Part shown: positions 1 through 8,819 of the stretch, piece after piece
How the letters are laid out: every line of letters begins with the position of its first letter
How positions within the stretch are numbered: position 1 is the stretch's first letter
NCBI GenBank assembly: GCA_027310565.1
Contig: DAIDAP010000037.1
Location: forward strand, 124,001 to 188,000
Direction of reading: 5' to 3'
Source of the DNA: Chloroflexota bacterium
GTDB lineage: Bacteria > Chloroflexota > Limnocylindria > P2-11E
DNA: 64,000 bases
Notes under the pieces: model-generated
Seen by the model: the letters and a program-made list of their open reading frames with translations, nothing else
What the model was told of the DNA's origin: nothing
The model's database searches: none
Position numbers and translations under genes: made by a program

Positions 1-1253
1 ATGCCCTGGAAGATCTCGTTGAGGGTGACGCCCTCGCCCACGACGCCTTTCAGGTAGTAGGCCGACATCGCGACCGGCGGCGAGAGGAAGGAGGTCTGCT
101 GGTTGAGCGCGATCATGATCCCGAAGAAGAAGGGGTCGGTCGCGTAGTTGTCCGGGAAGCGGTCGTTGAAGCCGGCCAGGAGCGGGAGGAACAGCGGCAG
201 GAAGATGATCGTGATCTCCGTCCACTCGAGCGGCCACCCCAGGAGGAAGATGACGGCCTGGGCGACCCAGAAGAACTGCTCGGGTCCGAGGTTGAGCGAG
301 TCGACGAAGTCGCCGATCACGGCCGCGCCGCCGAGCCGAGCGAAGACGGCCGCGAAGATGCTCGAGCCGACGAGCAGCCAGCCCACCATCGCCGACGTGC
401 GCACCGTGAGGAACACGGACTCGCGCATCATCCCGAGGTTCAGCTTGCGGTGCCCGATGGCCAGGACGATCGCGCCCAGGGCCCCGAGGGCGGCGCCCTC
501 CGACGGCGTCGCGAACCCGAAGAAGATCGCCAGCAGCACCGCGAGGATCAGCCCGACGATCGGCAGGAAGCCGCGGAGGACGAGCGCGAGCATCTCCGCG
601 GCGGTGACCCTTTCGCGCTCGGCCTTCGGGATCATCGGCGCGACCGCCGGGCGGAAGATCGCCCAGAGCACCAGGAAGCCGAAGTACAGCCCGGCGAGCA
701 TGAAGCCCGGGAGGAACGCGCCGGCGTACAGCCTGGGGACGGAGACGCCCGCGACGAAGCCGTACAGGATGAGCAGCACGCTCGGCGGGATGAGGATGCC
801 GAGGGTGCCCGAAGCGGTGATCGTGCCCGCCGCGTACTGCCGGTTGTAGCCGGCGCGCATCATCGCCGGGAACGCCAGGAGCCCGAGGAGCGTGACCGAC
901 GCGCCGACGATGCCGGTCGCCGTCGCGAAGATCGTGCCGGTCGCGAGCGTCGCGACGGCCAGCGAGCCCGGCATCCAGCCGAACATCACCTGCACGGCGT
1001 GGAAGAGCTCGTCGAGGATGCCGGCGCGCTCGACGAGGTAGCCCATGAAGAGGAACAGCGGGATCGCGACGAGGACGTCGTTCTGCATCACGAAGAAGGT
1101 GCGCTGGACGACGAGGTCGAACACGACGAAGCCGATGCCTAGGAACCCGAACGTGATGCCGAGCGACATCATGGTGAACGCGGTCGGAAAGCCGATCATG
1201 ATCGCGACGACCAGGAGCAGCAGCATCGTGACGCCGAGGACCTCGGGACTCAC
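1..1253 (-). CDS. dctM: TRAP transporter large permease DctM (3' end cut by window)
   Basis: Large membrane subunit of a tripartite ATP-independent periplasmic (TRAP) transporter; it carries out Na+-coupled uptake of a carboxylate-type substrate across the inner membrane together with DctQ and DctP. I translated the minus strand from a GTG at 1253: about 417 codons are open to the window edge, giving repeated hydrophobic segments with family-like stretches such as IAIPLFLFMGYLVERAG, GTLGILIPPSVLLILYG and FFGFATPSEGAALGALGAI. The usual family length is about 425-450 residues, so only a few C-terminal residues are missing. The GTG directly follows the dctQ stop, with no gap, which implies translational coupling. 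Substrate cannot be told from the sequence. Confidence 0.93.
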   Translation of the reverse strand, partial: MSPEVLGVTMLLLLVVAIMIGFPTAFTMMSLGITFGFLGIGFVVFDLVVQRTFFVMQNDVLVAIPLFLFMGYLVERAGILDELFHAVQVMFGWMPGSLAVATLATGTIFATATGIVGASVTLLGLLAFPAMMRAGYNRQYAAGTITASGTLGILIPPSVLLILYGFVAGVSVPRLYAGAFLPGFMLAGLYFGFLVLWAIFRPAVAPMIPKAERERVTAAEMLALVLRGFLPIVGLILAVLLAIFFGFATPSEGAALGALGAIVLAIGHRKLNLGMMRESVFLTVRTSAMVGWLLVGSSIFAAVFARLGGAAVIGDFVDSLNLGPEQFFWVAQAVIFLLGWPLEWTEITIIFLPLFLPLLAGFNDRFPDNYATDPFFFGIMIALNQQTSFLSPPVAMSAYYLKGVVGEGVTLNEIFQG

Positions 1254-1856
1254 CTAGAGCTCGCTCTGCCGCGCGAGGACCGTCTCGGTCTCCTCGACGT
1301 CGGCGAGGCGCCGCGGCCACGCGCCGGTCCGCATCGCCTGGAACGCGCGGATCGTCTCCGCGATGCCTTGGAGCGCCATGAGCGTCCCGGCGATCGGGAT
1401 GACGAACTTCAGCGGCCAGAGCGGCGGCGCCCACGCGGAGGTGAACGAGCGCTCGCCGATGAGGAACGACGCGACGGCCCACTGGAACCCGACGGAGACC
1501 AGGGCCAGCATCCCCGGGAAGAACGCGCCGATGTAGAGGACGAAGTCGACCGTCGCCTGCGTCCGCACCGGCCAGTTCCGGTAGAAGATGTCGCCTCGCA
1601 CCATCGCCCCACGCGAGAGGGCATAGGCGCCGCCGAGCATGAACAGCGTCGCGTAGAAGTAATAGGACATGTCGTACGAGAAGGTGTAGGTGAACCAGAT
1701 CTGGCGGACGACCGGACCGAACCACTTGCTCAGGTAGCGCATCGCGATGTCGAACGAGATGAGGAAGGTGCTGACCAGGATGATCCACGAGACGATCTTC
1801 CCGCTCCAGGCGCTCACCCGGTCGATCGAGAACAGGACCTGCTGCACGCTCCTCAC
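1254..1856 (-). CDS. dctQ: TRAP transporter small permease DctQ
   Basis: Small membrane subunit of the TRAP transporter, 200 residues, within the usual range. About four hydrophobic segments are visible (roughly residues 20-45, 65-85, 100-125 and 145-165), the pattern of DctQ. The N-terminal segment has the motif SFDIAMRYL, similar to the family's F-x-x-V-x-x-R-Y. It lies between dctP and dctM; its stop codon abuts the GTG of dctM, and about 75 bases separate it from dctP. It is probably transcribed from the promoter upstream of dctP. Confidence 0.9.
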   Translation of the reverse strand: MRSVQQVLFSIDRVSAWSGKIVSWIILVSTFLISFDIAMRYLSKWFGPVVRQIWFTYTFSYDMSYYFYATLFMLGGAYALSRGAMVRGDIFYRNWPVRTQATVDFVLYIGAFFPGMLALVSVGFQWAVASFLIGERSFTSAWAPPLWPLKFVIPIAGTLMALQGIAETIRAFQAMRTGAWPRRLADVEETETVLARQSEL

Positions 1857-1931
1857 CCCTCCCCGGTCAGGCAGCGGGGCCCCGGTCGCCCAGGGCCCCG
1901 CTGGACTCGTCGGTCACCCGCTCGGCGCTCG

Positions 1932-3118
1932 CTATACCTTCGGTCGCGCTTCGTAAGACACCGGATCCGGAGTCTTGATGTCGATGGCCGACGACCACGG
2001 GAAGATGCGCTCGGCCCATGCGCGCTGCGACTTGAGGACCGCGACGAAGTCCGGGTTGTTCGCCGACTCGGCCTTGACCACGTCGTCCCAGGCCTTGAGC
2101 TGCGCCTGCTTCACGGAGTCGGGCGTCACGATGATCTGGACGCCCTTGTCCTGGAGCACCTTGAAGTCCTTGGAGTTCTGGTCCTCGAGGATCCACTCGC
2201 CGTCGCTCGCGGCCGCGATGAGCGACCACTTCATGATCGCCTGCAGGTCCTTCGGCATCGCGTCGAACTTCGTCTTGTTCAGGTCCACCACGAGCATCTC
2301 GCTCGGCTGGTGGTAGGACTGCGTCATGAGGACCTTGCGAACGTCGGGCAGGCCGTAGGCGATGTCCGAGGTGGGGTTGTTGAACTCGGCGGCGTCGATG
2401 ACGCCGCGGTCGAGGGCGGAGGCCACCTCCGCGCCGGCCACGGACACCACGCTCGCCCCAAGCGCCTGGTAGATGCCGGTCGCCAGGCCGACGGTGCGGA
2501 ACTTCATGCCCTGGAAGTCCGCCGGCGAGGTGATGGGGGTCTTGAACCACCCGAGGGGCTGGTTGTGGCCGGCCGGCCCTGCGAAGAACGACACCACGTT
2601 GAGCTTGAGCTTCTCCTGCATGATCTTCGTGTAGATCGCCTGGCCGCCGCCGTAGTAGTACCAGGCGAGCCAGTTCGCGACGCTCATGCCCATCATCGGA
2701 CCGGTGCCGAAGAGGCTCACCGCGTGGTCCTTGCCGTAGTAGTAGGCGGGCACGTGGTGCGCGCCGTCGAGCGTGCCCGAGCTCACCGCGTCGATCGCGG
2801 TGTTGATGTTCGTGACGGAGTTCACCGCGAGCGTGTCGATCTTCAGCCGGCCGCCCGAGATCTCGTCCACGCTCTTCGCCCAGTTGAGGAACATCGTCTG
2901 GAAAATGTCCTTGCCGGCCCAGCCGGACTGGATCTTCCATGTGATCGTCTCAGCGGGCTTCGCGGTCGTCGCGCCACCGGTCGCCCCGGACGACGCCGCC
3001 GCCGACGGGGCGGTCGTGCCCGTGGGCGCGTTCGCGGAGAGGCACGAGCCGAGGAACGACGAGACCCCACCATGGAGAGGTACCTCAGGATGCCGCGACG
3101 TGACGAGAGAAGATCCAT
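1932..3118 (-). CDS. dctP: TRAP transporter substrate-binding protein DctP, apparent frameshift in signal peptide
   Basis: Periplasmic or lipid-anchored solute receptor of the TRAP transporter. The mature part (ITWKIQSGW..., then EVASALDRGVIDAAEF and the C-terminal helical region) is a typical DctP of about 350 residues. The open frame containing it has only a GTG at 3131 that lies on the Shine-Dalgarno and would give a non-signal N-terminus. In the adjacent frame an ATG at 3118, preceded by AGGAGG, reads MDLLSSRRGILRYLSMVG, a twin-arginine-like start. Restoring one G in the run at 3065-3068 would join it to VSSFLGSCLSA, a lipobox (LGSC). I therefore read the gene as 3118-1932 with a one-base deletion, either a real lesion or a sequencing or assembly error. 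Confidence 0.85.
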
Positions 3119-3167
3119 GTGCCGTTTCCACCTCCTACCCCGCTGCGCGATGGCTGGAATCCGCGTC

Positions 3168-3196
3168 ATTCGATTCCCAACCTTTGCGCCTGTCAA
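3168..3196 (-). promoter_or_regulatory. Sigma-70 promoter of the TRAP operon
   Basis: On the minus strand a perfect -35 box TTGACA (3196-3191) is followed after 17 bases by TCGAAT (3173-3168), four of six matches to the -10 consensus. The predicted start of transcription is near 3161, leaving an untranslated leader of about 43 bases that contains the AGGAGG ahead of the dctP ATG at 3118. It is one of only two clear -35/-10 pairs I found in the window. Confidence 0.7.
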
Positions 3197-3220
3197 GTCC
3201 GCGTTTTCGCCATGCGAACG

Positions 3221-4009
3221 CTACTTGGAGGAGGAGGCGATGCGGAGGGCCTCGTCGCGCGTGATCTGAGCCTCGAGGCGGACCGTGACGTCGCCGCGCT
3301 GCCAGAGCAGCGTGTTCCCCGCGAGGCGCAGCGTCTCCTCGCGAACCTGCCCCGTGGCGTCGCGGTAGAACAAAAGGTGCGGCGCGCCGGCCAGCCACAG
3401 GCCGGGCTCGTCGTTCACCGTGACGTCGTCGACGGTGGTGCCCGGACCGACGGCCTTCGCCATGAAGGCGCGCTCGAGCACCCCGCGAAGCTCCACCACG
3501 ACGGCCGTCACCGGCGGCAGCGACGACGTCGGAAGGCCGTGCCCGGCGAGGTAGACGAGCGTGACGCGCTCGCCGCCCGGGATGGCCTCGACGTAGACGG
3601 CGTCGGGCTCGCCCAGCGCCGCGGGCACGGCGATCGGCATGCTCGTGCGCCTGCGTGCCTGCTCCAGCGTCACGAGCTCGCCCGGGAACACGAGGCTCGC
3701 CGTCGGCGAGGCGGGAGCCGTCGGCGGCGAGGGCACGCGGAAGATGTCGATCCCGCCCAGGCGCAGCAGGTCCGCGGCGGCCGCGCGCACCTGCGGGGAC
3801 GCCAGGGCGACGGCGAGCGCGACCAGGATCGCCGTGAGCGCCGCGGGCACCAAGGCCGGGCGCGCCGCCCTCGCGGCCCGCGCGGCGCGCCGCTCGGCGA
3901 TGCGCGCGCGGACGCCCTCCCGCATCCGCGTCGGCACGGGGTGGTCGAGCCGCGCGCCGATCTCGACCAGCGTCGCGACGAGGGCGCGCTCGTCCATGAG
4001 GCTACTCAC
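3221..4009 (-). CDS. Probable membrane-bound anti-sigma factor
   Basis: 262-residue protein with a short cytoplasmic N-terminal part (about 1-50), one membrane segment (about 50-70, PALVPAALTAILVALAVALA) and a roughly 190-residue external domain. Its start overlaps the end of the ECF sigma gene by 8 bases, the usual arrangement of a sigma factor and its membrane anti-sigma. The cytoplasmic part does not show the zinc-binding H-x3-C-x2-C motif of ZAS-type anti-sigmas, so the assignment rests on position and topology. The external domain may sense an envelope signal; its ligand is unknown. Downstream lies the TRAP operon on the same strand, separated by its own promoter. Confidence 0.6.
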   Translation of the reverse strand: MSSLMDERALVATLVEIGARLDHPVPTRMREGVRARIAERRAARAARAARPALVPAALTAILVALAVALASPQVRAAAADLLRLGGIDIFRVPSPPTAPASPTASLVFPGELVTLEQARRRTSMPIAVPAALGEPDAVYVEAIPGGERVTLVYLAGHGLPTSSLPPVTAVVVELRGVLERAFMAKAVGPGTTVDDVTVNDEPGLWLAGAPHLLFYRDATGQVREETLRLAGNTLLWQRGDVTVRLEAQITRDEALRIASSSK

Positions 4010-4595
4010 GCTCGGCCGCCGCGGGGAGGAGCCCGCGCAGCCGGGCCATCGCGCGGGAGAGGCGCGACTTCACGGTGCCCCGGGCGACCCCGAGCGCGTC
4101 GGCCATCTCCGCCTCGGAGAGGTCGAAGAAGTAGCGGTAGGCGATGACGAGCCGGTCCTCGTCGGGCAGGCGCCGGAGCGCCGCGAGCACGAGCTCGCGC
4201 CGCTCGGCGGCCACGGCCGCGCCCTCGGGCGACAGGGCCGTGTCGGCCGAGGGGCGGTCCGCGGCCACGCTGAGACCGACCGTCGGTCGGCGGCCGGCCG
4301 CCTTGCGGCGGTTGATGGCCTCGTTCGCGACGATCCGCAGCAGCCAGGGTCGGAACGGAGCGCCCGGGCGGAAGCGGTCGAGCGCGTAGAAAGCCTTCAC
4401 GAACGCCTCCTGCGCGGCATCGTCCGCGTCGGCGCCGTCGCCGGTGATGACGTACGCGGTGCGCGCCGCCAGCGTCTGATAGCGGACCACGAGCTCGCCG
4501 TACGCATCCGCGTCGCCGTGCTTCGCACGCTCCACCAGCTCCGTGTCGTCCGTCGGTCGGCCCTCCAACGGATCGCGAACGCCGTCCGCACCCAC
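4002..4595 (-). CDS. ECF-family RNA polymerase sigma factor
   Basis: Extracytoplasmic-function sigma factor, 197 residues. Region 2 is clear (ELVERAKHGDADAYGELVVRYQ, then DDAAQEAFVKAFYALDRFRPGAPFRPWLLRIVANEAINRRK), followed by a linker and region 4 (LRRLPDEDRLVIAYRYFFDLSEAEMADALGVARGTVKSRLSRAMARLR), which would bind the -35 element. It starts at GTG 4595; 28 bases separate it from the end of pfkB, so it is probably the penultimate gene of the pcm-to-anti-sigma operon. Target promoters are unknown. ECF factors commonly activate their own operon. Confidence 0.93.
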   Translation of the reverse strand: MGADGVRDPLEGRPTDDTELVERAKHGDADAYGELVVRYQTLAARTAYVITGDGADADDAAQEAFVKAFYALDRFRPGAPFRPWLLRIVANEAINRRKAAGRRPTVGLSVAADRPSADTALSPEGAAVAAERRELVLAALRRLPDEDRLVIAYRYFFDLSEAEMADALGVARGTVKSRLSRAMARLRGLLPAAAERE

Positions 4596-4623
4596 TACAA
4601 CATCCGCGCCGTGCGGTTCCGCC

Positions 4624-5523
4624 TCAGACCGTGACGAGGTCTTGGAGCGCGCGGTACCGCGCCTCGACCCCCGTGCGTGTGGCCGCGGCGATGCCGTCGA
4701 TGCTGAACCGCTCGACCGCGTACGACGCGCACACCGTCCCGTGGAGCACGGCGCGGCGGAGCGCGCGGTCGTCGAGCGCCGCGCACTCGGCGAGGTGGCC
4801 GAGCATGCCGCCGGCGAACGCGTCGCCCGCGCCGGTCGGGTCGGCCACGTCGTCGACGGGATACGCGGGCGCCCAGAACGACGTCTCGCGCGTGAACATG
4901 GTCGCGCCGTACTCGCCCCGCTTCACCACCACGACCTTCGGCCCGAGCCCGAGGATGTCGCGCGCCGCGCGGACGATGCTGAAGGTGCTGCACAGCTGGC
5001 GCGCCTCGGTCTCGTTCAGACACACGATGTCGGCGCGGCCCATGACGCCCAGCAGCGCGGCGCGGCAGTGCTCGATCCAGTAGTTCATCGTGTCGAGCGC
5101 GACGAGCCGAGGCGAGCCGGCCTGCTCGAGGGTGGCCAGCTGGATCTCGGGGTGGATGTTCGCGAGGAACAGCAGCTCGCTGTCGCGGAACGCGGCCGGG
5201 ATGGCCGGGCGCCAGTCGCCGAAGACGCCGAGCTCGGTGTTGACCGTCTCGGCCGTGTTGAGCGCGTAGTCGTACGTCCCGCTCCAGCGGAACGAGCGTC
5301 CGGGCCGCCGCTCCAGACCGCCGAGGTCCACGCCGGGGCGGCGCAGGCGCGCGACGTCCGCCTCGGCGAAGTCGTCGCCGACGACGCCGACGACCCGCAC
5401 GGGGGCGTAGAGCGACGCGGCGACCGAGAAGTAGGATGCGGCACCGCCGAGCACCCCCGCCCGCGCGTCGCCCGGCGTCCGGACGTCGTCGTACGCGACC
5501 GAGCCGACGACGAGGATGGCCAT
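4624..5523 (-). CDS. PfkB-family sugar kinase
   Basis: Carbohydrate kinase of the PfkB/ribokinase family, 299 residues. The anion-hole and catalytic-base motif DPTGAGDAFAGGML sits at about residues 228-241, and the N-terminal half has the expected GGAASYFSVAASLYA segment. LFLANIHPEIQLATL and DTMNYWIEHCRAAL match uncharacterised PfkB kinases better than ribokinase or fructokinase. The substrate, a sugar or nucleoside hydroxyl, is not predictable. The gene ends the overlapping run from pcm; one base separates it from the upstream membrane protein gene. Confidence 0.88.
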   Translation of the reverse strand: MAILVVGSVAYDDVRTPGDARAGVLGGAASYFSVAASLYAPVRVVGVVGDDFAEADVARLRRPGVDLGGLERRPGRSFRWSGTYDYALNTAETVNTELGVFGDWRPAIPAAFRDSELLFLANIHPEIQLATLEQAGSPRLVALDTMNYWIEHCRAALLGVMGRADIVCLNETEARQLCSTFSIVRAARDILGLGPKVVVVKRGEYGATMFTRETSFWAPAYPVDDVADPTGAGDAFAGGMLGHLAECAALDDRALRRAVLHGTVCASYAVERFSIDGIAAATRTGVEARYRALQDLVTV

Positions 5524-5524
5524 G

Positions 5525-6061
5525 TCAGGCCGGAGCGCCCAGGAACCCGATCACGGTGAGCAGCGCGTAGGTCCCGGCGACCGCGAGCGCGAACCAGTCG
5601 GTGTCGAGCACGCGCTCCTCGGCGCCGCGCGCGGCCCAGAGCGCGTTGAGCGCGCGCTGCCCGTAGACGACCACGGCCGTCCCGGCCACCAGCTCGACGG
5701 CGTCGAGGACGAGGAAGATCGGATCGCTCGCGTAGTGCGTGAAGGTGACCCACCAGATGGCCACGCCGAGCGCCGCGGTCGTCGCGTCGATGCGCGGCGT
5801 GCCGCCCGACCGCCGCGCGAGGTCCCCGATCGCCCGGAAGTGGCGGTGCGCCTGCCACGCGTTGTAGCCGGGGACGAAGATCGACAGCGCGTGCGCGACC
5901 GGGTCCTTGCGCCGATCGCCGTCCTCGCGGCGCAGCTCGGCCCAGGTGAGGCCGAACCAGATGGGGATGTAGGCGCCGAGCGACAGCACGGTGAGCGCGC
6001 CGACGAGCCACAGCGGCCGCCGGCGCCCGAGCCTCGGCGCGGCCGCCGGCCGTGCGCTCAC
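5525..6061 (-). CDS. DUF4234-like integral membrane protein
   Basis: 178-residue protein with about four predicted membrane segments. The first region, LVGALTVLSLGAYIPIWFGLTWAELR, followed by HALSIFVPGYNAWQAHRHFRAI, resembles the DUF4234 family of small bacterial membrane proteins of unknown function. It overlaps the end of the CaiB gene by four bases (start at 6061, upstream stop at 6058) and lies one base before pfkB, so it belongs to the same operon. I cannot assign a function. Confidence 0.7.
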   Translation of the reverse strand: MSARPAAAPRLGRRRPLWLVGALTVLSLGAYIPIWFGLTWAELRREDGDRRKDPVAHALSIFVPGYNAWQAHRHFRAIGDLARRSGGTPRIDATTAALGVAIWWVTFTHYASDPIFLVLDAVELVAGTAVVVYGQRALNALWAARGAEERVLDTDWFALAVAGTYALLTVIGFLGAPA

Positions 6062-7251
6062 ACCGCACCCGCGCGCCGCAGCGCCGCGATCTCGTCGCCG
6101 CCGTACCCGGCCTCGCGCAGCACCTCGTCGGTGTGCTGGCCGAGGAGCGGCGGCGGGAGCCGCACCGCCGGCGGCGTGCCGTCCATCCGCACGGGGATGC
6201 CCGGAGCACGCACCCGCCCGGCGGTGGGGTGGTCGACCTCGGCGATCAGGCCGAGGTGCCGCACCACCGGGTCGGCGAAGACCTCGTCGAGGCCGTTGAT
6301 CGGGCCGACCGGGACGTTCGCCTCGCGGAGCAGCCGGACGACGCCGGTCTTGGAGAGACCGGCGATCCGCCGCTCCAGGATCGGCACGAGCTCCCCGCGG
6401 TGCGCGACCCGGCGCGGATTGTCCGCGAACCGCGGATCTTCGAGGAGCTCCTCGAGCTCCAGCGCGCGGCAGAGGCGCTCGAAGAGCGCGTTGTTCGCGA
6501 CGCAGACGTTCACGTAGCCATCCGACGCGCGGAAGGTCTGATACGGGACGATCGAGGCGTGCACGTTCCCCTCGGGATGCGGCACGGTCCCGTCGGCGAA
6601 GAAGCGCGCGGCCTGCCGCGAGAGCAGCGCGACCTGACCGCCGATCATCGTCGCGTCGATCACCTGCCCCGTCCCGGTCCGCTCGCGCGCGTAGAGCGCG
6701 GTGACGACCGCGTGGGCCGCGAACATCCCCGCGACGACGTCGGCCTGCGGCACGCCGACCATGACCGGCTCGGCTCCGGGGGCGCCGGTGAGGCTCATGA
6801 TCCCGCCCATGCCCTGCACGATGAGGTCATAGGCGGGCCACGCGCGTCCCGGCCCGTCCTGACCGAAGCCGGACAGGTGGCAGACGATCGTGCGGCGGCT
6901 GATCGCGCGGATGCGCTCGTCGGGGAAGCCGAGACGGGCGAGCGTGCCGGGGCTGAAGTTCTCGACGAGGACGTCCGACGCCTCGAGCAGCCGCTCGACG
7001 AGCCTCTTCCCCTCGGGGTGCTTCAGGTCGACGGTGATGCTGCGCTTGTTGCGATTGATCGCGAGGAAGTACGCGGAGGTCCCGCCGATCTCGGGCGGCT
7101 TCCACTGCCGCGTCTCGTCGCCGTCGCCGGGCATCTCGACCTTGATCACGTCGGCGCCGTGATCGCCGAGCATGAGCGTGCAGTACGGCCCGGCGAGCGC
7201 GCGCGTGAGGTCGAGCACGCGCACGCCGCTGAGCCCGCCCTGCGCGATCAC
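6058..7251 (-). CDS. CaiB/BaiF family CoA-transferase
   Basis: Class III acyl-CoA transferase, 397 residues from GTG 7251, the usual length. It moves CoA between carboxylic acids through an enzyme-bound anhydride. The N-terminal GVRVLDLTRALAGPYCTLMLGDHGADVIKVE and the internal FGQDGPGRAWPAYDLIVQGMGGIMSLTG are diagnostic. The catalytic aspartate is expected in the segment PQADVVAGMFAAHAVV. The start overlaps the amidohydrolase stop as GTGA, which decides the start although the longer open frame continues into the upstream gene. Substrate is unknown. The pairing with an amidohydrolase suggests catabolism of an amide or related acid. Confidence 0.93.
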   Translation of the reverse strand: MIAQGGLSGVRVLDLTRALAGPYCTLMLGDHGADVIKVEMPGDGDETRQWKPPEIGGTSAYFLAINRNKRSITVDLKHPEGKRLVERLLEASDVLVENFSPGTLARLGFPDERIRAISRRTIVCHLSGFGQDGPGRAWPAYDLIVQGMGGIMSLTGAPGAEPVMVGVPQADVVAGMFAAHAVVTALYARERTGTGQVIDATMIGGQVALLSRQAARFFADGTVPHPEGNVHASIVPYQTFRASDGYVNVCVANNALFERLCRALELEELLEDPRFADNPRRVAHRGELVPILERRIAGLSKTGVVRLLREANVPVGPINGLDEVFADPVVRHLGLIAEVDHPTAGRVRAPGIPVRMDGTPPAVRLPPPLLGQHTDEVLREAGYGGDEIAALRRAGAV

Positions 7252-8819
7252 CCGTCCTCCGCGTGGCGGACGATGCCGCCGGTGACCGTCGCGCGCACGC
7301 GCGCGGTCGCGAGCTCGTCCTCGCTCACGCGGGCGAGGTCGCGGTCGACGACGGTCACGTCCGCGCGCTTGCCGACCGCGAGCGTGCCGGCCTCGCGCTC
7401 GCGTCCGAGCGCGTAGGCGGCGCCGCGCGCGTAGCCGGCGAGCGCCTCGTCGACGGAGAGGCGCTGCGCGGGCGTCCACGCCTCGGCGTCGTGCGGCCGG
7501 CGGCGCGCGACGGCGGCGTGGATGCCGAGGAGCGGGTCTATCGGCTCGACGGGCGCGTCCGAGCCGAACGCGAGCACCGCGCCGCTCGCGAGCAGCGTGC
7601 GCCACGCGTACGCGCGGACGACGCGCCGCGCGCCCCAGTAGCGGTCCGCGAGGTCGCGGTCGCTCGTCGCGTGGATCGGCTGCATCGACGCGATGATGCC
7701 GAGGGAGCCGAAGCGAGTGAGATCGTCCGCTCGGACCAGCTGCAGGTGCTCGACCTTCTGGCGGAGCTCGGGAGCGGTCGCGCGTGTCGGCGCGATGGCC
7801 TCGAGGGCGGCGTGCACGGCGCGGTCGCCGATCGCGTGGACCGCGACGGCGATGCCGCCCGCCGCGGCCCGCGCGACGTCGCGCTCGAGCGCGGCCGGCT
7901 CGATCGTGAGCAGCCCACGGTCGTCGGTCCCGGCGTACGGCTCGTCGAGCGCCGCGGTCTGCGAGCCGAGCGCCCCGTCGGTGAAGATCTTGAGGTGGCC
8001 GATGCGCAGCCACTCGTCGCCGAAGCCCGTGCGCAGCCCCAGCCCGAGGGCCTCGTCGAGCCTCGCGCGCGGGATCCCCGCGCTCACGCGCATGCCCAGC
8101 TCGCCCGCCGCGCGCATGCGCTCGAAGGCGGCGAGCGGCACGCGCTCGCTGAACGCGTCGAGGCTCTCGAACCCCACCAGGCCCCGCCTCCAGGCCTCGC
8201 GCTGGCCCAGACGCGCGGCCGCGAGCATCTCGTCGTCGGTCGGCGGGGGCACGACGGCGTCGATGAGGCCGTTCGCGTTCTCCTGCAGCACGCCGGCGGG
8301 CTCGCCGCGCTCGTCGTGGAAGATCGCGCCGCCCGGCGGTGCCGGCGTGTCGCGCGTCACCCGGGCGCGCCGCAGGGCCTCGCTGTTCACCCACCGGGAG
8401 TGGCCGTCCCTGCTGCGCAGCGCCGCCGGATGACCGGCGCTGACGCGATCGAGCTCGCTCGCCGTGGGCCAGCGCCCCCAGGCGTTCTTGTCGAACCGGC
8501 CGCCCAGGATCCACGCCCCGGCGGGCAGCCGCCGCGCGTGGGCGGCCACGGCGGTGAGCGCCGCGTCGACCGTGGCGGCGTCGCGCAGGTCGAGCTGCGC
8601 CATCTGCAGCGCCCACCAGATGAAGTGCACGTGCGCGTCGCACCAGCCCGGCACGACGAGACCGCCGCGCGCGTCGAGCGTCTCGGCGCCGGGCGCTTCC
8701 CGGCGCAGGTCCGCCGCGCGCCCGAGCGCGGCGATGCGGCCCTCGCGCGCGAGGAGCGCCTCCGCCGAGGTGCCGTCGCCGACGTGGACGCGGCCGCCGT
8801 GGATGATGAGCGGCCTCAC
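7248..8819 (-). CDS. Amidohydrolase family 3 (YtcJ-like metal-dependent hydrolase)
   Basis: 523-residue amidohydrolase of the YtcJ/NfdA type, a metal-dependent TIM-barrel hydrolase that often acts on N-acyl or amide bonds. Visible metal-site motifs are DAHVHFIWW (residues about 60-68), GHLKIFTDGALGSQTAALDEPY, VHAIGDRAVHAALEA, EHLQLV and the C-terminal FGSDAPVEPIDPLLGIHAAVARR. GTG start 8819 overlaps the pcm stop by four bases, and its own stop overlaps the CaiB start by four bases, so the three genes are translationally coupled. The exact substrate cannot be predicted. Confidence 0.92.
   Translation of the reverse strand: MRPLIIHGGRVHVGDGTSAEALLAREGRIAALGRAADLRREAPGAETLDARGGLVVPGWCDAHVHFIWWALQMAQLDLRDAATVDAALTAVAAHARRLPAGAWILGGRFDKNAWGRWPTASELDRVSAGHPAALRSRDGHSRWVNSEALRRARVTRDTPAPPGGAIFHDERGEPAGVLQENANGLIDAVVPPPTDDEMLAAARLGQREAWRRGLVGFESLDAFSERVPLAAFERMRAAGELGMRVSAGIPRARLDEALGLGLRTGFGDEWLRIGHLKIFTDGALGSQTAALDEPYAGTDDRGLLTIEPAALERDVARAAAGGIAVAVHAIGDRAVHAALEAIAPTRATAPELRQKVEHLQLVRADDLTRFGSLGIIASMQPIHATSDRDLADRYWGARRVVRAYAWRTLLASGAVLAFGSDAPVEPIDPLLGIHAAVARRRPHDAEAWTPAQRLSVDEALAGYARGAAYALGREREAGTLAVGKRADVTVVDRDLARVSEDELATARVRATVTGGIVRHAEDG

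Noticed and set aside
1368-3269. Long plus-strand open frames opposite the TRAP genes and elsewhere
   Set aside because: They are arginine-rich antisense frames caused by high GC content. They lack recognisable domains and lie exactly opposite well-supported genes.
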